A stretch of 64,000 nt of DNA from JAMLIN01 sp964476625 (GTDB lineage Bacteria > Pseudomonadota > Gammaproteobacteria > Burkholderiales > Burkholderiaceae_E), in NCBI GenBank assembly GCA_964476625.1, contig CAYZBJ010000010.1, forward strand, positions 4,169 through 68,168, given 5' to 3'. The position numbers and the translations under genes were made by a program. The notes beneath the pieces were generated by a model. That model made no database searches and was not told the DNA's origin. It saw only the letters and a list, made by a program, of their open reading frames with translations. Positions 42,020 through 50,349 of the stretch are shown here, one piece after another (the first letter of the stretch is position 1; every line of letters begins with the position of its first letter).

Positions 42020-42810
42020 GCTCCGATCTTGATGATTGTTCGGTCGCCGACACGCCGGCCGATCATTCCGAGGAAGGCATCCAGGCGCTGCCTTTCGGAC
42101 TCGTCGGCAGACGCCTCGGCATCGAAGCGCACACCTGCCCGGGCATCCCATGTGCCCTTGCCGGCAAGCCTGAGCGGGCCCTGCAGGGTCTGGATCGCCA
42201 ATGCGGCCCGGCCGCCATCGCCGCTCACCTCGATCCGGTAGTCGCCCAGGGGGCGCACCGGGGTCAGCGCCGAAGCCATGCCACGCAGGTCGATCTCGGC
42301 CTTGCCCTCGAACCCGTTCTCGCGAAACACCAGTCCGTCCCACCGGAGCTCGAGCGAACCGGCTGGCCTGATTGTATTCCACGGCGACCCGAGCCGGCCC
42401 AGATCGACGCTCGGCAACGCCAGGCGGCCCGCATCGACCCGCAACTCGCCGACGTGGCCCGACAGGCGGACGGTGTCGGACATCCCGACGAGCTGGACCT
42501 GCGCATCGACCAGGCCGAAGACCAGCGGCAACTTGCGCAACGCCCAGGACAGGCGCCCCGGCACCGCCACGCCGGGCAGCACCGGCGAGCCGGCCGCCTC
42601 GGCGGCCTCGAGCGAGGCGACATCGACGAAGACCAGCCGGCCGCTGCCGTTCCAGATCGAGCCATCGGCCTCGGTCAGCGCGACCCGGCCATTGCTTGCC
42701 GCTCGCAGCGCCACATCGGCGAGGCTCGCCGGCGCGAACGCCGCCAGGGCAAGCGCCGCGGCCAGGACGCCGGCCACCGCGGCGACCAGCCAGATCCGGG
42801 TCGGCCTCAA
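42016..42810 (-). CDS. gspN: Type II secretion protein GspN
   Basis: A 264-residue inner-membrane-anchored protein with an N-terminal TM (about residues 7-28) and a periplasmic domain. GspN is found in a subset of T2SS and is not essential in all. Seen are the family's EADGSIWNGSGRLV near 48-61 and the D-Y-R-I-E-V-S-G strand near 190. It overlaps gspM by 4 bp at its start and gspD by 4 bp at its end. Confidence 0.9.
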   Translation of the reverse strand: MRPTRIWLVAAVAGVLAAALALAAFAPASLADVALRAASNGRVALTEADGSIWNGSGRLVFVDVASLEAAEAAGSPVLPGVAVPGRLSWALRKLPLVFGLVDAQVQLVGMSDTVRLSGHVGELRVDAGRLALPSVDLGRLGSPWNTIRPAGSLELRWDGLVFRENGFEGKAEIDLRGMASALTPVRPLGDYRIEVSGDGGRAALAIQTLQGPLRLAGKGTWDARAGVRFDAEASADESERQRLDAFLGMIGRRVGDRTIIKIGA

Positions 42811-43301
42811 CGGGCGCCCTCGCCGGCCTGTACGCTCAGGCGAGCGGCGACGTAGCCGTCACGCGGATCGCGGGTGAGCTTGGCGTCGATGACCCGGACC
42901 CGGGACTCGCGCACCGCCAGGGCCACCCAGTCGATCCAGGCAGCGAACGGCACCGACGGAAAGCGCAGGTCGTAGCGGTCGCCCCGCTGCTCGATCTGGA
43001 CGCCACCGGCGAGCCCGGCCGCCGCCAGCGACTTCTCGAGCGATGCCCGCACCGAGCCGCTGACCGGCCCGGCGCCGGCGACCGATTCGAGGGCGCGTGC
43101 TTCGTCGAGCATCGAGGCCATCCGGGCGAGTTCGGCGCGCTGCGCCGGCAGTTCCTGCGCGAGCCGCTGGCGCCCCACCCAGGCCGGCTCGAACGCGAGC
43201 AGCCAGACGAGCGCGACCAGCAGGACTGCCGCCCCGCCCACGAGGATCCGGCGCTCGCGCGGCGGGCGCTCGCGCCACCAGCCCAGGAATGTCTCGAGCA
43301 T
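42807..43301 (-). CDS. gspM: Type II secretion protein GspM
   Basis: A 164-residue bitopic protein. The N-terminus FLGWWRERPPRERRILVGGAAVLLV places a TM segment near 18-40, followed by a coiled-coil-like helix (RLAQELPAQRAELARMASMLDEA) and a ferredoxin-like C-terminal domain. It partners GspL in the inner-membrane platform. It lies 9 bp after gspL and overlaps gspN by 4 bp. Confidence 0.9.
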   Translation of the reverse strand: MLETFLGWWRERPPRERRILVGGAAVLLVALVWLLAFEPAWVGRQRLAQELPAQRAELARMASMLDEARALESVAGAGPVSGSVRASLEKSLAAAGLAGGVQIEQRGDRYDLRFPSVPFAAWIDWVALAVRESRVRVIDAKLTRDPRDGYVAARLSVQAGEGAR

Positions 43302-43310
43302 CGATGCCTC

Positions 43311-44561
43311 CTAGAGCGCCGAAACGGTGGCGACCGGCTCGCCGGGTTGGGAGAAATCGATCTTCAGGCCGTTGCGTCGGCCAGCCTGCTCCATCTGCTG
43401 GCGAACGCTGGCCGCCTGCACCAGGGTCGGCAGGAAATGCACCACCAGTCGTCCGTCGCGGTACTCGGTGCCGGTCACCGCGCCGGCGGCCTGGGGGCCG
43501 AGCGCCTGGGCGAAGCGCGCCAGCAGGGGCACGAAGTCGGCCGGCCCGCTCTGGCCGGCGCGAGCCCGCAGGCCCGCGAGTTCGCGTTCCGTCTGCAGCA
43601 CCGGATCGACGACCACCGGCACCCGCGGGAAGGCCTCCCGGAAGCTGCGCTCGAGCGAGGCCCGCATGCGCTGGCTCTCGCTGCGCATCTGGTACCAGTG
43701 CAGGTTCAGCCCGACCAGGAAAGCCAGCAGCACCGCCACCGCCCAGCCCGCCGGCCAGCGCCAGGTGCGCCAGTCGACGTCGGCCAGGCGACGCCCCAGT
43801 CCACTGCCCTCGCGGCCGGCCAGCAGGTCGATGCCATCGTCGCCCGGCGCCTCGAGCGGCTCGATCGCCAATGTCGCACCGGCTCGCGCCGCCGCCGCGG
43901 CCAGCGGCCGGCTCCAGTCCTCGTCGGCCACATGGGCGACGAGCCGATCGGGCGGCGGTTCCTCGCGCTGCAGGGCGCGCTGCGCGAGCAGCGCATCGAG
44001 CGCCAGGGCCCGGCCACGGGAGTCCTCCGATGCCGGCCAGCCGATGCCTTCGTAGCGGCCGGTGCGCAGCGCGATGCCGTCGCCGATGCACACCAGCGAA
44101 TCGGCCCCCGGCTGCATCGGCATCGCCAGCTGCCCCGGGACGGCCCGGGTCACGCGCAGGCCGCGGCGCTCGAAGGCGCCGAGCACGAACTCGAACCAGC
44201 TGCGATCGATGACCGCGACCGGCCGCATGCCGTCGGCCAATGTCGGACCCGGGGCGAACAGGCAGGATTGCGGATCCTGCAGCAGGCGGTCCTCGAGCAC
44301 GTTCGGCAGGGCACGTCGCAGCCTGGCGCCGGCCAGCGGAGGCAGCTTCGCGGGCAGCAGGTTGACGTCGCGTGCATCGAACACCAGCCGCAGCGAACGC
44401 AGCTTGGGCAGCGCATCGAGGCTCGAGGCCTGGACCACGAGCCCGTCCGGGCCGGCGATCCCGAGCAGCAGGCGCGGTTCGGTCGCGAACGCCCGCTCGC
44501 CGACCGAGCGCGGCGGAATCCATACGACCGCTTCGCCGCGCTTCAGAGCCGATACTGCCAT
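43311..44561 (-). CDS. gspL: Type II secretion protein GspL
   Basis: A 416-residue assembly platform protein. The cytoplasmic actin-like domain spans about 1-245 (WIPPRSVG, LPNVLEDRLL). It is followed by a TM segment WAVAVLLAFLVGLNL near 275 and a periplasmic domain with the final DGRLVVHFLP. It links GspE in the cytoplasm to GspM in the membrane. Its 5' end overlaps gspK by 19 bp, an unusually long overlap that still leaves both starts plausible. Confidence 0.91.
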   Translation of the reverse strand: MAVSALKRGEAVVWIPPRSVGERAFATEPRLLLGIAGPDGLVVQASSLDALPKLRSLRLVFDARDVNLLPAKLPPLAGARLRRALPNVLEDRLLQDPQSCLFAPGPTLADGMRPVAVIDRSWFEFVLGAFERRGLRVTRAVPGQLAMPMQPGADSLVCIGDGIALRTGRYEGIGWPASEDSRGRALALDALLAQRALQREEPPPDRLVAHVADEDWSRPLAAAAARAGATLAIEPLEAPGDDGIDLLAGREGSGLGRRLADVDWRTWRWPAGWAVAVLLAFLVGLNLHWYQMRSESQRMRASLERSFREAFPRVPVVVDPVLQTERELAGLRARAGQSGPADFVPLLARFAQALGPQAAGAVTGTEYRDGRLVVHFLPTLVQAASVRQQMEQAGRRNGLKIDFSQPGEPVATVSAL

Positions 44562-45517
44562 TGGACCTCGACGGTATTTCCGCTTCGATGGAGAAGGGAC
44601 ATCAGTTCATTCTCGATTCGGCCGAAGCGTACCATCCCGCGCACCAGGAAATAGTCGGACGATACGGAAAACAGGCTCATGTCGGCCTCGTCGCCGAGCC
44701 GCATCCGGGCCTGCGCATCGGAAATGTCCTTGTAGAAACTCTCGCCGCGCTCCGAGATGAGCTGGCGGGCCTGCGCCGGATCGACATCGAGGTACGCGGC
44801 CAGGACTTCGGGCGTGGCGGTATTGAGGTTCACGCCGGTGCGGGTCGGCAGCAGGATCGCATGGTCGGCGAGCCGGCGGATCGTCGCCTCGTCGAAGCCG
44901 CGCACCTCGCGCAGGTCGTCCAGGCGCAGCAGGCGCGGCTGTTCGGCCGGGATGCTCGCCCCGTCGACGACCCGCCCAAGGGTCGGCAGCAGGCGGGCAA
45001 CGACGAGGTCGGCGAGGGATTCCGGCAGGTCGAGGGACGCGAGCAGGCGCCTGAGGGCCGCCAGGTGGCGGGGGTTGGCCTGGGGACCAAGGGCGCCCGC
45101 CTCGACCAGGTTGCTGAGATTGAACAGCCCCTGGGCGTCGAATATCTGGCCGCGCAGGCGAGGCAGTCGCTCGAGCCGGGCACCGGCGGTAACCGTCTCG
45201 TCGAGCACGGTTTCATCGACCCGGGTCGCCCAGAGCTCGCCGGGGTGGTCGATCGAGCCGAGGCGCAGATCCGCCTGCAGCACGAAGCGCCCCCAGTCGA
45301 TCGCCATGCGTTCGATCCAGCGCGACTGGGCGAGCGCCTGGCGGTTCTCGACCGAGCGGATCGCGACATGCTCGCGCACGAAGAGCGAAGCCACGATCGT
45401 CGAGACCAGCGCCACCACGAGGATCACGCTGACGATCGCAGCCCCGCGCTCGCCCGGCCTCGTTGGCCCGCGCTCGCGCGGCGCAGGCTTGCCAGTTGCC
45501 GTCGGCCGTCGTCGCAT
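44543..45517 (-). CDS. gspK: Type II secretion minor pseudopilin GspK
   Basis: A 324-residue minor pseudopilin, the largest of the tip complex. The prepilin-like segment is RGAAIVSVILVVALVSTIVASLF near 24-46. Position +5 is not Glu, the usual trait of GspK. A later helical domain includes LFNLSNLV and TGVNLNTATPEVLAAYL, typical of GspK. The chosen ATG 45517 lies 3 nt past the gspJ stop. A longer upstream frame extends into gspJ and is not used. Confidence 0.92.
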   Translation of the reverse strand: MRRRPTATGKPAPRERGPTRPGERGAAIVSVILVVALVSTIVASLFVREHVAIRSVENRQALAQSRWIERMAIDWGRFVLQADLRLGSIDHPGELWATRVDETVLDETVTAGARLERLPRLRGQIFDAQGLFNLSNLVEAGALGPQANPRHLAALRRLLASLDLPESLADLVVARLLPTLGRVVDGASIPAEQPRLLRLDDLREVRGFDEATIRRLADHAILLPTRTGVNLNTATPEVLAAYLDVDPAQARQLISERGESFYKDISDAQARMRLGDEADMSLFSVSSDYFLVRGMVRFGRIENELMSLLHRSGNTVEVQWQYRL

Positions 45518-45519
45518 GT

Positions 45520-46146
45520 TCAGTCCCGCAACGCGAAGACGCGGCGCAGGCGTTCGCCGTGGCGCAGCAAGGTCAACTCGACGCCGGCCGGGTCGAACTG
45601 GCGATCCGCGCCGGCGTTGCCCGTCGGCGGCGGCAACGAGACCAGCGCGGTGCCGTCCTGCCACTCGTTACGCCCGGCCAGCCAGCCTCGCCAGGCGATG
45701 GCGTCCACGTTGGCCAGCAGCGGCTGCCAGACCTGCAGGGGCAGTTCGTTGTCGGCATCCGGCCGCCAGGGCCCGAAGCCGCGCTCGATGAGGCCGTCGC
45801 GCAGCCGGTAGACGACCCGCTCGAAGCGCACCGGCGAATCGACGGGCGCCTCGCGCAACAGGTCGACGCGCACCGGGCCCTCGACGTCGTCGCGAACGAA
45901 GGCCACCGGGCGTCGGCCGAGGGCGTCGAGATGGCGCAGGGGCCAGGAGCGTCGCAGGTCTTCGTCGAGCTGCGAGAACAGGACCGAGAGCGCCCGGGTC
46001 TCGTCGGTATGGCGGGTGATGTGCTCGCGACTGGCCAGCACCGAATCGAGGCCGCGCCAGGACAGCACTGCGAGGATCGCCATCAGGGCGACGGCCACCA
46101 GCAGCTCCAGCAAGGTGAAGCCGGCCTGGCGACGATGGCGCCGCAT
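45520..46146 (-). CDS. gspJ: Type II secretion minor pseudopilin GspJ
   Basis: A 208-residue pseudopilin. The cleavage motif is RQAGFTLLELLVAVALMAILAVLSWRGLDSV, with Gly at -1 and Glu at +5. The C-terminal ELTLLRHGERLRRVFALRD is typical. It sits with GspI and GspK at the pseudopilus tip. Its ATG overlaps the last base of gspI. A much longer upstream frame is present but lies over gspI. Confidence 0.93.
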   Translation of the reverse strand: MRRHRRQAGFTLLELLVAVALMAILAVLSWRGLDSVLASREHITRHTDETRALSVLFSQLDEDLRRSWPLRHLDALGRRPVAFVRDDVEGPVRVDLLREAPVDSPVRFERVVYRLRDGLIERGFGPWRPDADNELPLQVWQPLLANVDAIAWRGWLAGRNEWQDGTALVSLPPPTGNAGADRQFDPAGVELTLLRHGERLRRVFALRD

Positions 46147-46514
46147 CACAGGCCTCGCACCGCGAAACCGACGAGGTGGGCGAGCCGATGCCCGTCGCCA
46201 CCCAGCACGCTCAGTTCGACCTGCCGGAAAAAGGGACTCTGGGTGGCCTTGACGTCCTCGACGCATTGCAGCACCACATAGCCTTGCGAACAATCGAAGC
46301 GACGCACGCCCAGGGTCGGGAAGAGGCCTGCCACGCGAATCTCGCCGAGCCGGTTCTCGGCGCTCCATTGGGCGAAGGTACGCGCGCGCAGCTCGTTGCT
46401 GCTGTTGCGCATCACGGTGGTCGCCCGCAGCGCCGCCATCAGGGCGATCGCCGCGATCGTCAGCGCCACCAGCACTTCGATCAGGGTGAAACCGCGGCGG
46501 CGGTGCGCGGACAT
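46146..46514 (-). CDS. gspI: Type II secretion minor pseudopilin GspI
   Basis: A 122-residue pseudopilin. The prepilin motif RRGFTLIEVLVALTIAAIALMAALRA is near 7-32, with Glu at +5, and the WSAENRLGEIR helix follows as in other GspI proteins. Two Cys (about residues 74 and 83) could form a disulfide. It lies 71 bp after gspH and overlaps gspJ by 1 bp. Confidence 0.94.
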   Translation of the reverse strand: MSAHRRRGFTLIEVLVALTIAAIALMAALRATTVMRNSSNELRARTFAQWSAENRLGEIRVAGLFPTLGVRRFDCSQGYVVLQCVEDVKATQSPFFRQVELSVLGGDGHRLAHLVGFAVRGL

Positions 46515-46585
46515 CTCAGCGGCGCCCGGCCGAGCCTGCGGGCGTGGCCGAAGCGAGCGATGGCGAGCGTGGGGGGCGTTTCATG

Positions 46586-47041
46586 TCAGCGGACCTCGAA
46601 GTGGCCGAGGCCATTGGCGAGGATCCGGTGCTCGCGACCATCGCGCGCCAGCACCAGGACGAAGGGCGAATCGACCGCATCGCGCCCGAACTCGATCACG
46701 CGCCGGCCGTCGCTTCGCTGCAGCGACAAGGTGGTCGGCCCGGCCCACTCGCGCGCGCGCAGGTCGCGGTCGTCGAGGATGGGGACCCATTTGCCCTGGC
46801 GGCGGATCAGGAAGCGGTATTCATTGGCATCGGCCTCGAAGCGGATGCGCGCGCCGCGCACCTGCGCCTCCTCGCGCGCCAGCCCGAGCAGCTGGCCGAT
46901 GCGATCGGCCTCGAACTGCAGGGATCGGTCGGCGCCGCGCACCGACAGGCCGACCACCGTCATGAGGATGCCCGCGATCAGGATCGCGACCATCAGTTCG
47001 ATCAGCGTGAAGCCAGCGGCGCGCCGGCGCACGCGCTTCAC
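46586..47041 (-). CDS. gspH: Type II secretion minor pseudopilin GspH
   Basis: A 151-residue pseudopilin. The motif RAAGFTLIELMVAILIAGILMTVVGLSV with Glu +5 is near 8-34, and R-I-x-F-E-A-D-A-N-E-Y-R-F follows as in GspH. The start is a GTG at 47041 that overlaps the gspG stop as GTGA, so translation is coupled to gspG. A longer ATG frame through gspG is not needed. Confidence 0.92.
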   Translation of the reverse strand: MKRVRRRAAGFTLIELMVAILIAGILMTVVGLSVRGADRSLQFEADRIGQLLGLAREEAQVRGARIRFEADANEYRFLIRRQGKWVPILDDRDLRAREWAGPTTLSLQRSDGRRVIEFGRDAVDSPFVLVLARDGREHRILANGLGHFEVR

Positions 47042-47472
47042 CGATTCAGTTGCCAGGATCCGATGTCGGCGTTGTTGCCTTCGCCGCCGCTCTGGCCATC
47101 GGCGCCGAAACTGAAGACATCGATATCCCCGTTGATGCCCGGGTGCATGTACTGGTACGGATTGCCCCAGGGATCCTTTGGCGGCGACTTCAGGTACTGC
47201 TTCCAGTTGTTCGGGATCGGATCCACCGTCGGTTTCTGGGCCAGTGCCGCGAGGCCCTGCTCGGAGGTGGGATAGCGATTGTTGTCGAGCCGGTACTGGT
47301 CCAGCGCCTGAAGAATGTTGCCGATGTCGTACCTGGCGGCGGTCATGCGGGCCTGGTCGGGCTTGTCCATGACGCGAGGAACGATCAGGGTCGCGAGCAC
47401 GCCGAGGATCACGATCACGACCATGATCTCGATCAGCGTGAAACCACGCTCGTGGCGCATGATGCGCTGCAT
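47038..47472 (-). CDS. gspG: Type II secretion major pseudopilin GspG
   Basis: A 144-residue major pseudopilin that builds the pseudopilus. The motif RGFTLIEIMVVIVILGVLATLIVPRVM has Glu at +5, followed by ALDQYRLDNNRYPTSEQGL and DPWGNPYQY. The Ca-binding C-terminus includes DVFSFGADGQSGGEG near 120-134. The start at 47472 has GGGAG before it; MRHERGF (47460) is an alternative. First gene of the minus-strand operon, divergent from gspC. Confidence 0.96.
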   Translation of the reverse strand: MQRIMRHERGFTLIEIMVVIVILGVLATLIVPRVMDKPDQARMTAARYDIGNILQALDQYRLDNNRYPTSEQGLAALAQKPTVDPIPNNWKQYLKSPPKDPWGNPYQYMHPGINGDIDVFSFGADGQSGGEGNNADIGSWQLNR

Positions 47473-47501
47473 AAAACTCCCGGGGTCGCACTTCGAAGAC
47501 G

Positions 47502-47521
47502 CGTTATGATAGCAGCGCCCC
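47502..47521 (+). promoter_or_regulatory. gspC upstream element shared with darP
   Basis: The 20-bp element CGTTATGATAGCAGCGCCCC contains TATGAT (47505-47510), 32 nt before the gspC ATG. It differs from the darP element (14345-14364) at a single base. It lies in the 70-bp divergent gap between gspG and gspC. The TATGAT is the likely -10 box. Confidence 0.5.
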
Positions 47522-47542
47522 CGACCCGCACACCGGCCATTC

Positions 47543-48196
47543 ATGCGCCTGTTTCCGTCGGCCGGCGGGGCTCGCTGGGCTCCGCGGCTCCTCTCCGTCC
47601 TGCTGTTCGCGCTGCTATGCGCCGTCGTCGCGTACTGGGCGCTGCGCCTGTTCGAGCCCCCGGTGCGCGTCGCTCCGTCGGGCTCGCTCGCGGCAACCGG
47701 GGCGGTCGCCTCGCTCGGCCCGGCCCACACCCTGTTCGGACGCACCGGCACCAATGACGGACCGGTCGTCCAGGCGATCTCCTCCAGCTTCAAGGTGCTC
47801 GGCGTGATTGCCGACACCGAGCGCGGCGCCGCCGTCATCTCGGTCGAGGGGCGGCCCGCCGAGGCCTTCGGTGTCGGCATGCGGATCGACGACAACCACC
47901 GGCTCAAGACGGTGACGGCCACCGAAGTCGTGATCCTGCGTGGCGACGAAGAGATCCGGGTCGAGGCGCCCGCCCTGACCGACATCGCGATCCTCACCGC
48001 CGGGCCGGCGTCCGGGGCCGCCAGCGCCCCCGATTCCCGGCCAGCGCCGCCGATGCGCCCGCTGCCGCCCGCGGGCGCCGCGGCCGCCGTACCCGAGCAG
48101 GCCGCCCCCCGGCCGGTGGTGCGCCGGCCAACGTCCGACCCGCGGCCGCAGATACCCGGCGAGCAGCCCGCGCCCCCGGCCGAAAACGCCCGCTGA
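47543..48196 (+). CDS. gspC: Type II secretion protein GspC (PDZ-less)
   Basis: A 217-residue inner-membrane protein linking the platform to the secretin. The TM segment LLSVLLFALLCAVVAYWALRLF is near 16-37. The homology region (SSFKVLGVIADTERGAAVISVEGRPAEAFGVGMRID) is near 79-115. No PDZ or coiled coil follows; instead a Pro/Ala-rich tail of about 60 residues. It is transcribed away from gspG-F, and 3 nt past its stop the thyA TAGAAT box begins. Confidence 0.9.
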   Translation: MRLFPSAGGARWAPRLLSVLLFALLCAVVAYWALRLFEPPVRVAPSGSLAATGAVASLGPAHTLFGRTGTNDGPVVQAISSSFKVLGVIADTERGAAVISVEGRPAEAFGVGMRIDDNHRLKTVTATEVVILRGDEEIRVEAPALTDIAILTAGPASGAASAPDSRPAPPMRPLPPAGAAAAVPEQAAPRPVVRRPTSDPRPQIPGEQPAPPAENAR

Positions 48197-48199
48197 CGC

Positions 48200-48205
48200 T
48201 AGAAT
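48200..48205 (+). promoter_or_regulatory. Candidate -10 box of thyA, 6 nt from the ATG
   Basis: TAGAAT matches five of six consensus bases and ends 6 nt before the ATG at 48212. The thyA start is well fixed by protein conservation, so this is the strongest example of the short-leader geometry in the window. No -35 box is visible 16-18 bp upstream. Confidence 0.45.
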
Positions 48206-48211
48206 CGACCG

Positions 48212-49006
48212 ATGCGCGCCTATCTCGAGTTGATGCGCCACGTGCTGGAGCACGGCGAGCGCAAGGACGACCGGACCGGTACCGGCACCCTGTCGGTATT
48301 CGGCTGGCAGATGCGCGTGCCGCTCGCCGCCGGTTTCCCGCTGCTGACCACCAAGAAGCTGCATCTCAAGTCGATCGTGCATGAGCTGCTCTGGTTCCTG
48401 CAGGGCTCTACCAACGTCGGCTACCTGCGCGAGCACGGCGTCACCATCTGGGATGAATGGGCCGACGAGCGCGGCGAGCTCGGCCCGGTCTACGGCCACC
48501 AGTGGCGGTCGTGGCCGACGCCCGACGGCGGGCACATCGACCAGATCGCCGACTTGATGAGCCGCCTGCGCACCGACCCGAACAGCCGTCGGCTGGTGAT
48601 CTCGGCCTGGAACGTCGCGGACCTGCCGAAGATGGCGCTCGCCCCCTGTCATGCCTTCTTCCAGTTCCATGTCGCCGGCGGCCGTCTGTCGTGCCAGCTC
48701 TACCAGCGCAGCGCCGACATCTTCCTCGGCGTGCCGTTCAACATCGCCTCGTATGCCCTGCTCACCGAGATGGTCGCGCAGCAGGCGGGACTCGAGCCGG
48801 GCGACTTCATCTGGACCGGCGGCGACTGCCACCTGTACCTGAACCACCTCGACCAGGCGCGCCAGCAACTCGCCCGCGATCCGCGTCCGCTGCCGAAGCT
48901 CGTCATCGGACGCCGGCCCGAGTCGATCTTCGACTATCGCTACGACGACTTCAGCTTCGAGGGCTACGACCCGCATCCGCTGATCAAGGCGCCGGTCGCG
49001 GTCTAG
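48212..49006 (+). CDS. thyA: Thymidylate synthase
   Basis: Converts dUMP and methylene-tetrahydrofolate to dTMP and dihydrofolate. The 264-residue protein matches E. coli ThyA in length. It has RTGTGTLSVFG near 22-32, the active Cys in APCHAFFQFHV near 146, and RSADIFLGVPFNIASYALL. The terminal FEGYDPHPLIKAPVAV is canonical. It is followed after 24 bp by folA, which regenerates tetrahydrofolate from its product, so the pair probably forms an operon. Confidence 0.97.
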   Translation: MRAYLELMRHVLEHGERKDDRTGTGTLSVFGWQMRVPLAAGFPLLTTKKLHLKSIVHELLWFLQGSTNVGYLREHGVTIWDEWADERGELGPVYGHQWRSWPTPDGGHIDQIADLMSRLRTDPNSRRLVISAWNVADLPKMALAPCHAFFQFHVAGGRLSCQLYQRSADIFLGVPFNIASYALLTEMVAQQAGLEPGDFIWTGGDCHLYLNHLDQARQQLARDPRPLPKLVIGRRPESIFDYRYDDFSFEGYDPHPLIKAPVAV

Positions 49007-49030
49007 GGAACCTGTGGACGCAGTACGCCG

Positions 49031-49546
49031 ATGTCAACGCCCCGTGTCACCTTGCTGATCGCCCGGGCGCGCAACGGCGTGATCGGCCATGGCAACGCCC
49101 TGCCCTGGCACATCCCCGAGGAGCTCCAGCACTTCAAGCGGACCACCACCGGCCATGCGCTCATCATGGGCCGGCTCACCTGGGACTCCATCGGCCGGCC
49201 CCTGCCGGGTCGGCGCACCCTCGTGGTGAGCCGCAACCGCGAGTGGTCGGCGCCGGGCTGCGAGCGGGCCGATTCGGTCGCCGACGCCATCGCGATGGCG
49301 GCCGCGGGCTCGCCCGAGCATCCCGACATCTCGCGCGACGAAGTCTTCGTGGTGGGCGGCGCCCAGATCTATCTCGCCGCCCTGCCCCAAGCGCACCGGA
49401 TCCTGATGACGGAAGTCGATCTCGAACCGGACGGCGACGTCCATCTCGATGCGCCCGACCCGGGCGAGTGGCGTGCGGTCACGCGCGAGGCCCGGACCTC
49501 GTCGATCGGTGTCGGCTTCGAGATCGTCGACTATCGCCGCACCTGA
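49031..49546 (+). CDS. folA: Dihydrofolate reductase
   Basis: Reduces dihydrofolate to tetrahydrofolate with NADPH. The 171-residue product has ARNGVIGHGNALPWHIPEELQHFKRTT near 13-39 (the catalytic acid is Glu in the PEEL helix), MGRLTWDSIGRPLPGRR and VVGGAQIYL near 113. The length is typical of chromosomal DHFR. It follows thyA by 24 bp. Confidence 0.96.
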   Translation: MSTPRVTLLIARARNGVIGHGNALPWHIPEELQHFKRTTTGHALIMGRLTWDSIGRPLPGRRTLVVSRNREWSAPGCERADSVADAIAMAAAGSPEHPDISRDEVFVVGGAQIYLAALPQAHRILMTEVDLEPDGDVHLDAPDPGEWRAVTREARTSSIGVGFEIVDYRRT

Positions 49547-49603
49547 TCCCGGCCGAAATCCGGGCGCAACCGTGCCTGCGGCGTGGGGCCCTCTTGCCGG
49601 CTC

Positions 49604-50095
49604 CTACCAGACCCCCATCGAAGCGCCCGCCGCGAGCGACGCGCCGAGCTCGCGCGCGCCGGCGAGATCCGCTTCGCCAATGTGCTTGGGCGCGAGGATC
49701 TCCTCCGGCGTCTGGGCGTGGGTGCACACGATGACCGGCTCGGCCACCCGCCGCATCCGCCAGCCAGTGGCGATGCGGTCGATCTGCCGGGTCGCGCCCT
49801 CGCCATCCGAGCCGGCGCAGACGATCGTTGCATAGGGCCGGCCGTCGATCCGCCCAAGCGCCGGGTAATAACAGCGATCGAAGAAGTCCTTCATCATCCC
49901 GGCCATCGTCGCCAGGTTCTCCGGGCAGACGAAGAGCACCGAGCGAGCCGCGAGCAGTTCCTCGGGCCCGGCTCGATCGGCGCGCAACATCAGGGCCTCG
50001 CCGGGCTCGACCTGCTCGAGCGCGCCTTCGAGGGCAGCGGTGGCGAGTTGTTCGCTGCCACCGGTCAGGGACCACCAGACGATCAGGAGATTCAT
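49604..50095 (-). CDS. Flavodoxin-like NAD(P)H oxidoreductase
   Basis: A 163-residue flavodoxin fold with LIVWWSLTGGSEQLATAA near 3-20 for the FMN phosphate site and the VFVCPENLATMAGMMKDFFDRCYYP helix near 72-97, found in a group of small flavodoxin-like reductases. The start at 50095 gives the natural MNLLIVW N-terminus. It lies 24 nt downstream of the tRNA-Arg on the same strand and may share its primary transcript. The partner is unknown. Confidence 0.8.
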   Translation of the reverse strand: MNLLIVWWSLTGGSEQLATAALEGALEQVEPGEALMLRADRAGPEELLAARSVLFVCPENLATMAGMMKDFFDRCYYPALGRIDGRPYATIVCAGSDGEGATRQIDRIATGWRMRRVAEPVIVCTHAQTPEEILAPKHIGEADLAGARELGASLAAGASMGVW

Positions 50096-50119
50096 GTCGT
50101 CGCGATCGTGTACAGGGGA

Positions 50120-50195
50120 TGGCGCCCCCGGCACGAATCGAACGTGCGACCCTCTCCTTAGGAGGGAGATGCTCTATCCACTGAGCTACGGAGGC
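50120..50195 (-). tRNA. tRNA-Arg (anticodon CCU)
   Basis: On the minus strand a 76-nt cloverleaf runs from G at 50195. The acceptor GCCTCCG pairs with CGGGGGC (one G-U), the D arm is GCTC-AGTGGATA-GAGC, the anticodon stem TCTCC pairs with GGAGA, and the loop CTCCTAA holds the anticodon CCT. The T arm is GCACG-TTCGATT-CGTGC. A CCA end is encoded in the DNA. It decodes AGG arginine codons. Confidence 0.96.
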
Positions 50196-50228
50196 GTGGC
50201 GCCGATTGTAGCAACCCCGCCGCAGCAC

Positions 50229-50349
50229 CTACGGCCGCAAGCGCTGCAGTTCGCGGAGCACCGCAATCGTGTCCACGAGACTCGTCTCGAGCGGGATCTC
50301 CGGCTGCTTCCCGTCGCGCCCATCCAGGCTGAGCAACCCGCGTCTCGTT
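50229..50349 (-). pseudogene. Coding-like remnant between tRNA-Arg and the thioesterase
   Basis: About 35-40 codons before a TAG at 50229-50231 (minus strand) end in DTIAVLRELQRLRP with strongly GC-ending codons, like a real gene tail. Upstream the frame runs into the thioesterase gene in a different frame, so no body remains. It could be the end of a lost gene next to the tRNA, a common insertion site. The protein family is not recognised. Confidence 0.25.

Noticed and set aside
39707..42241. An 844-codon frame antisense to gspD
   Set aside because: No domain, His/Asp/Arg-rich composition and full overlap with a conserved secretin gene.
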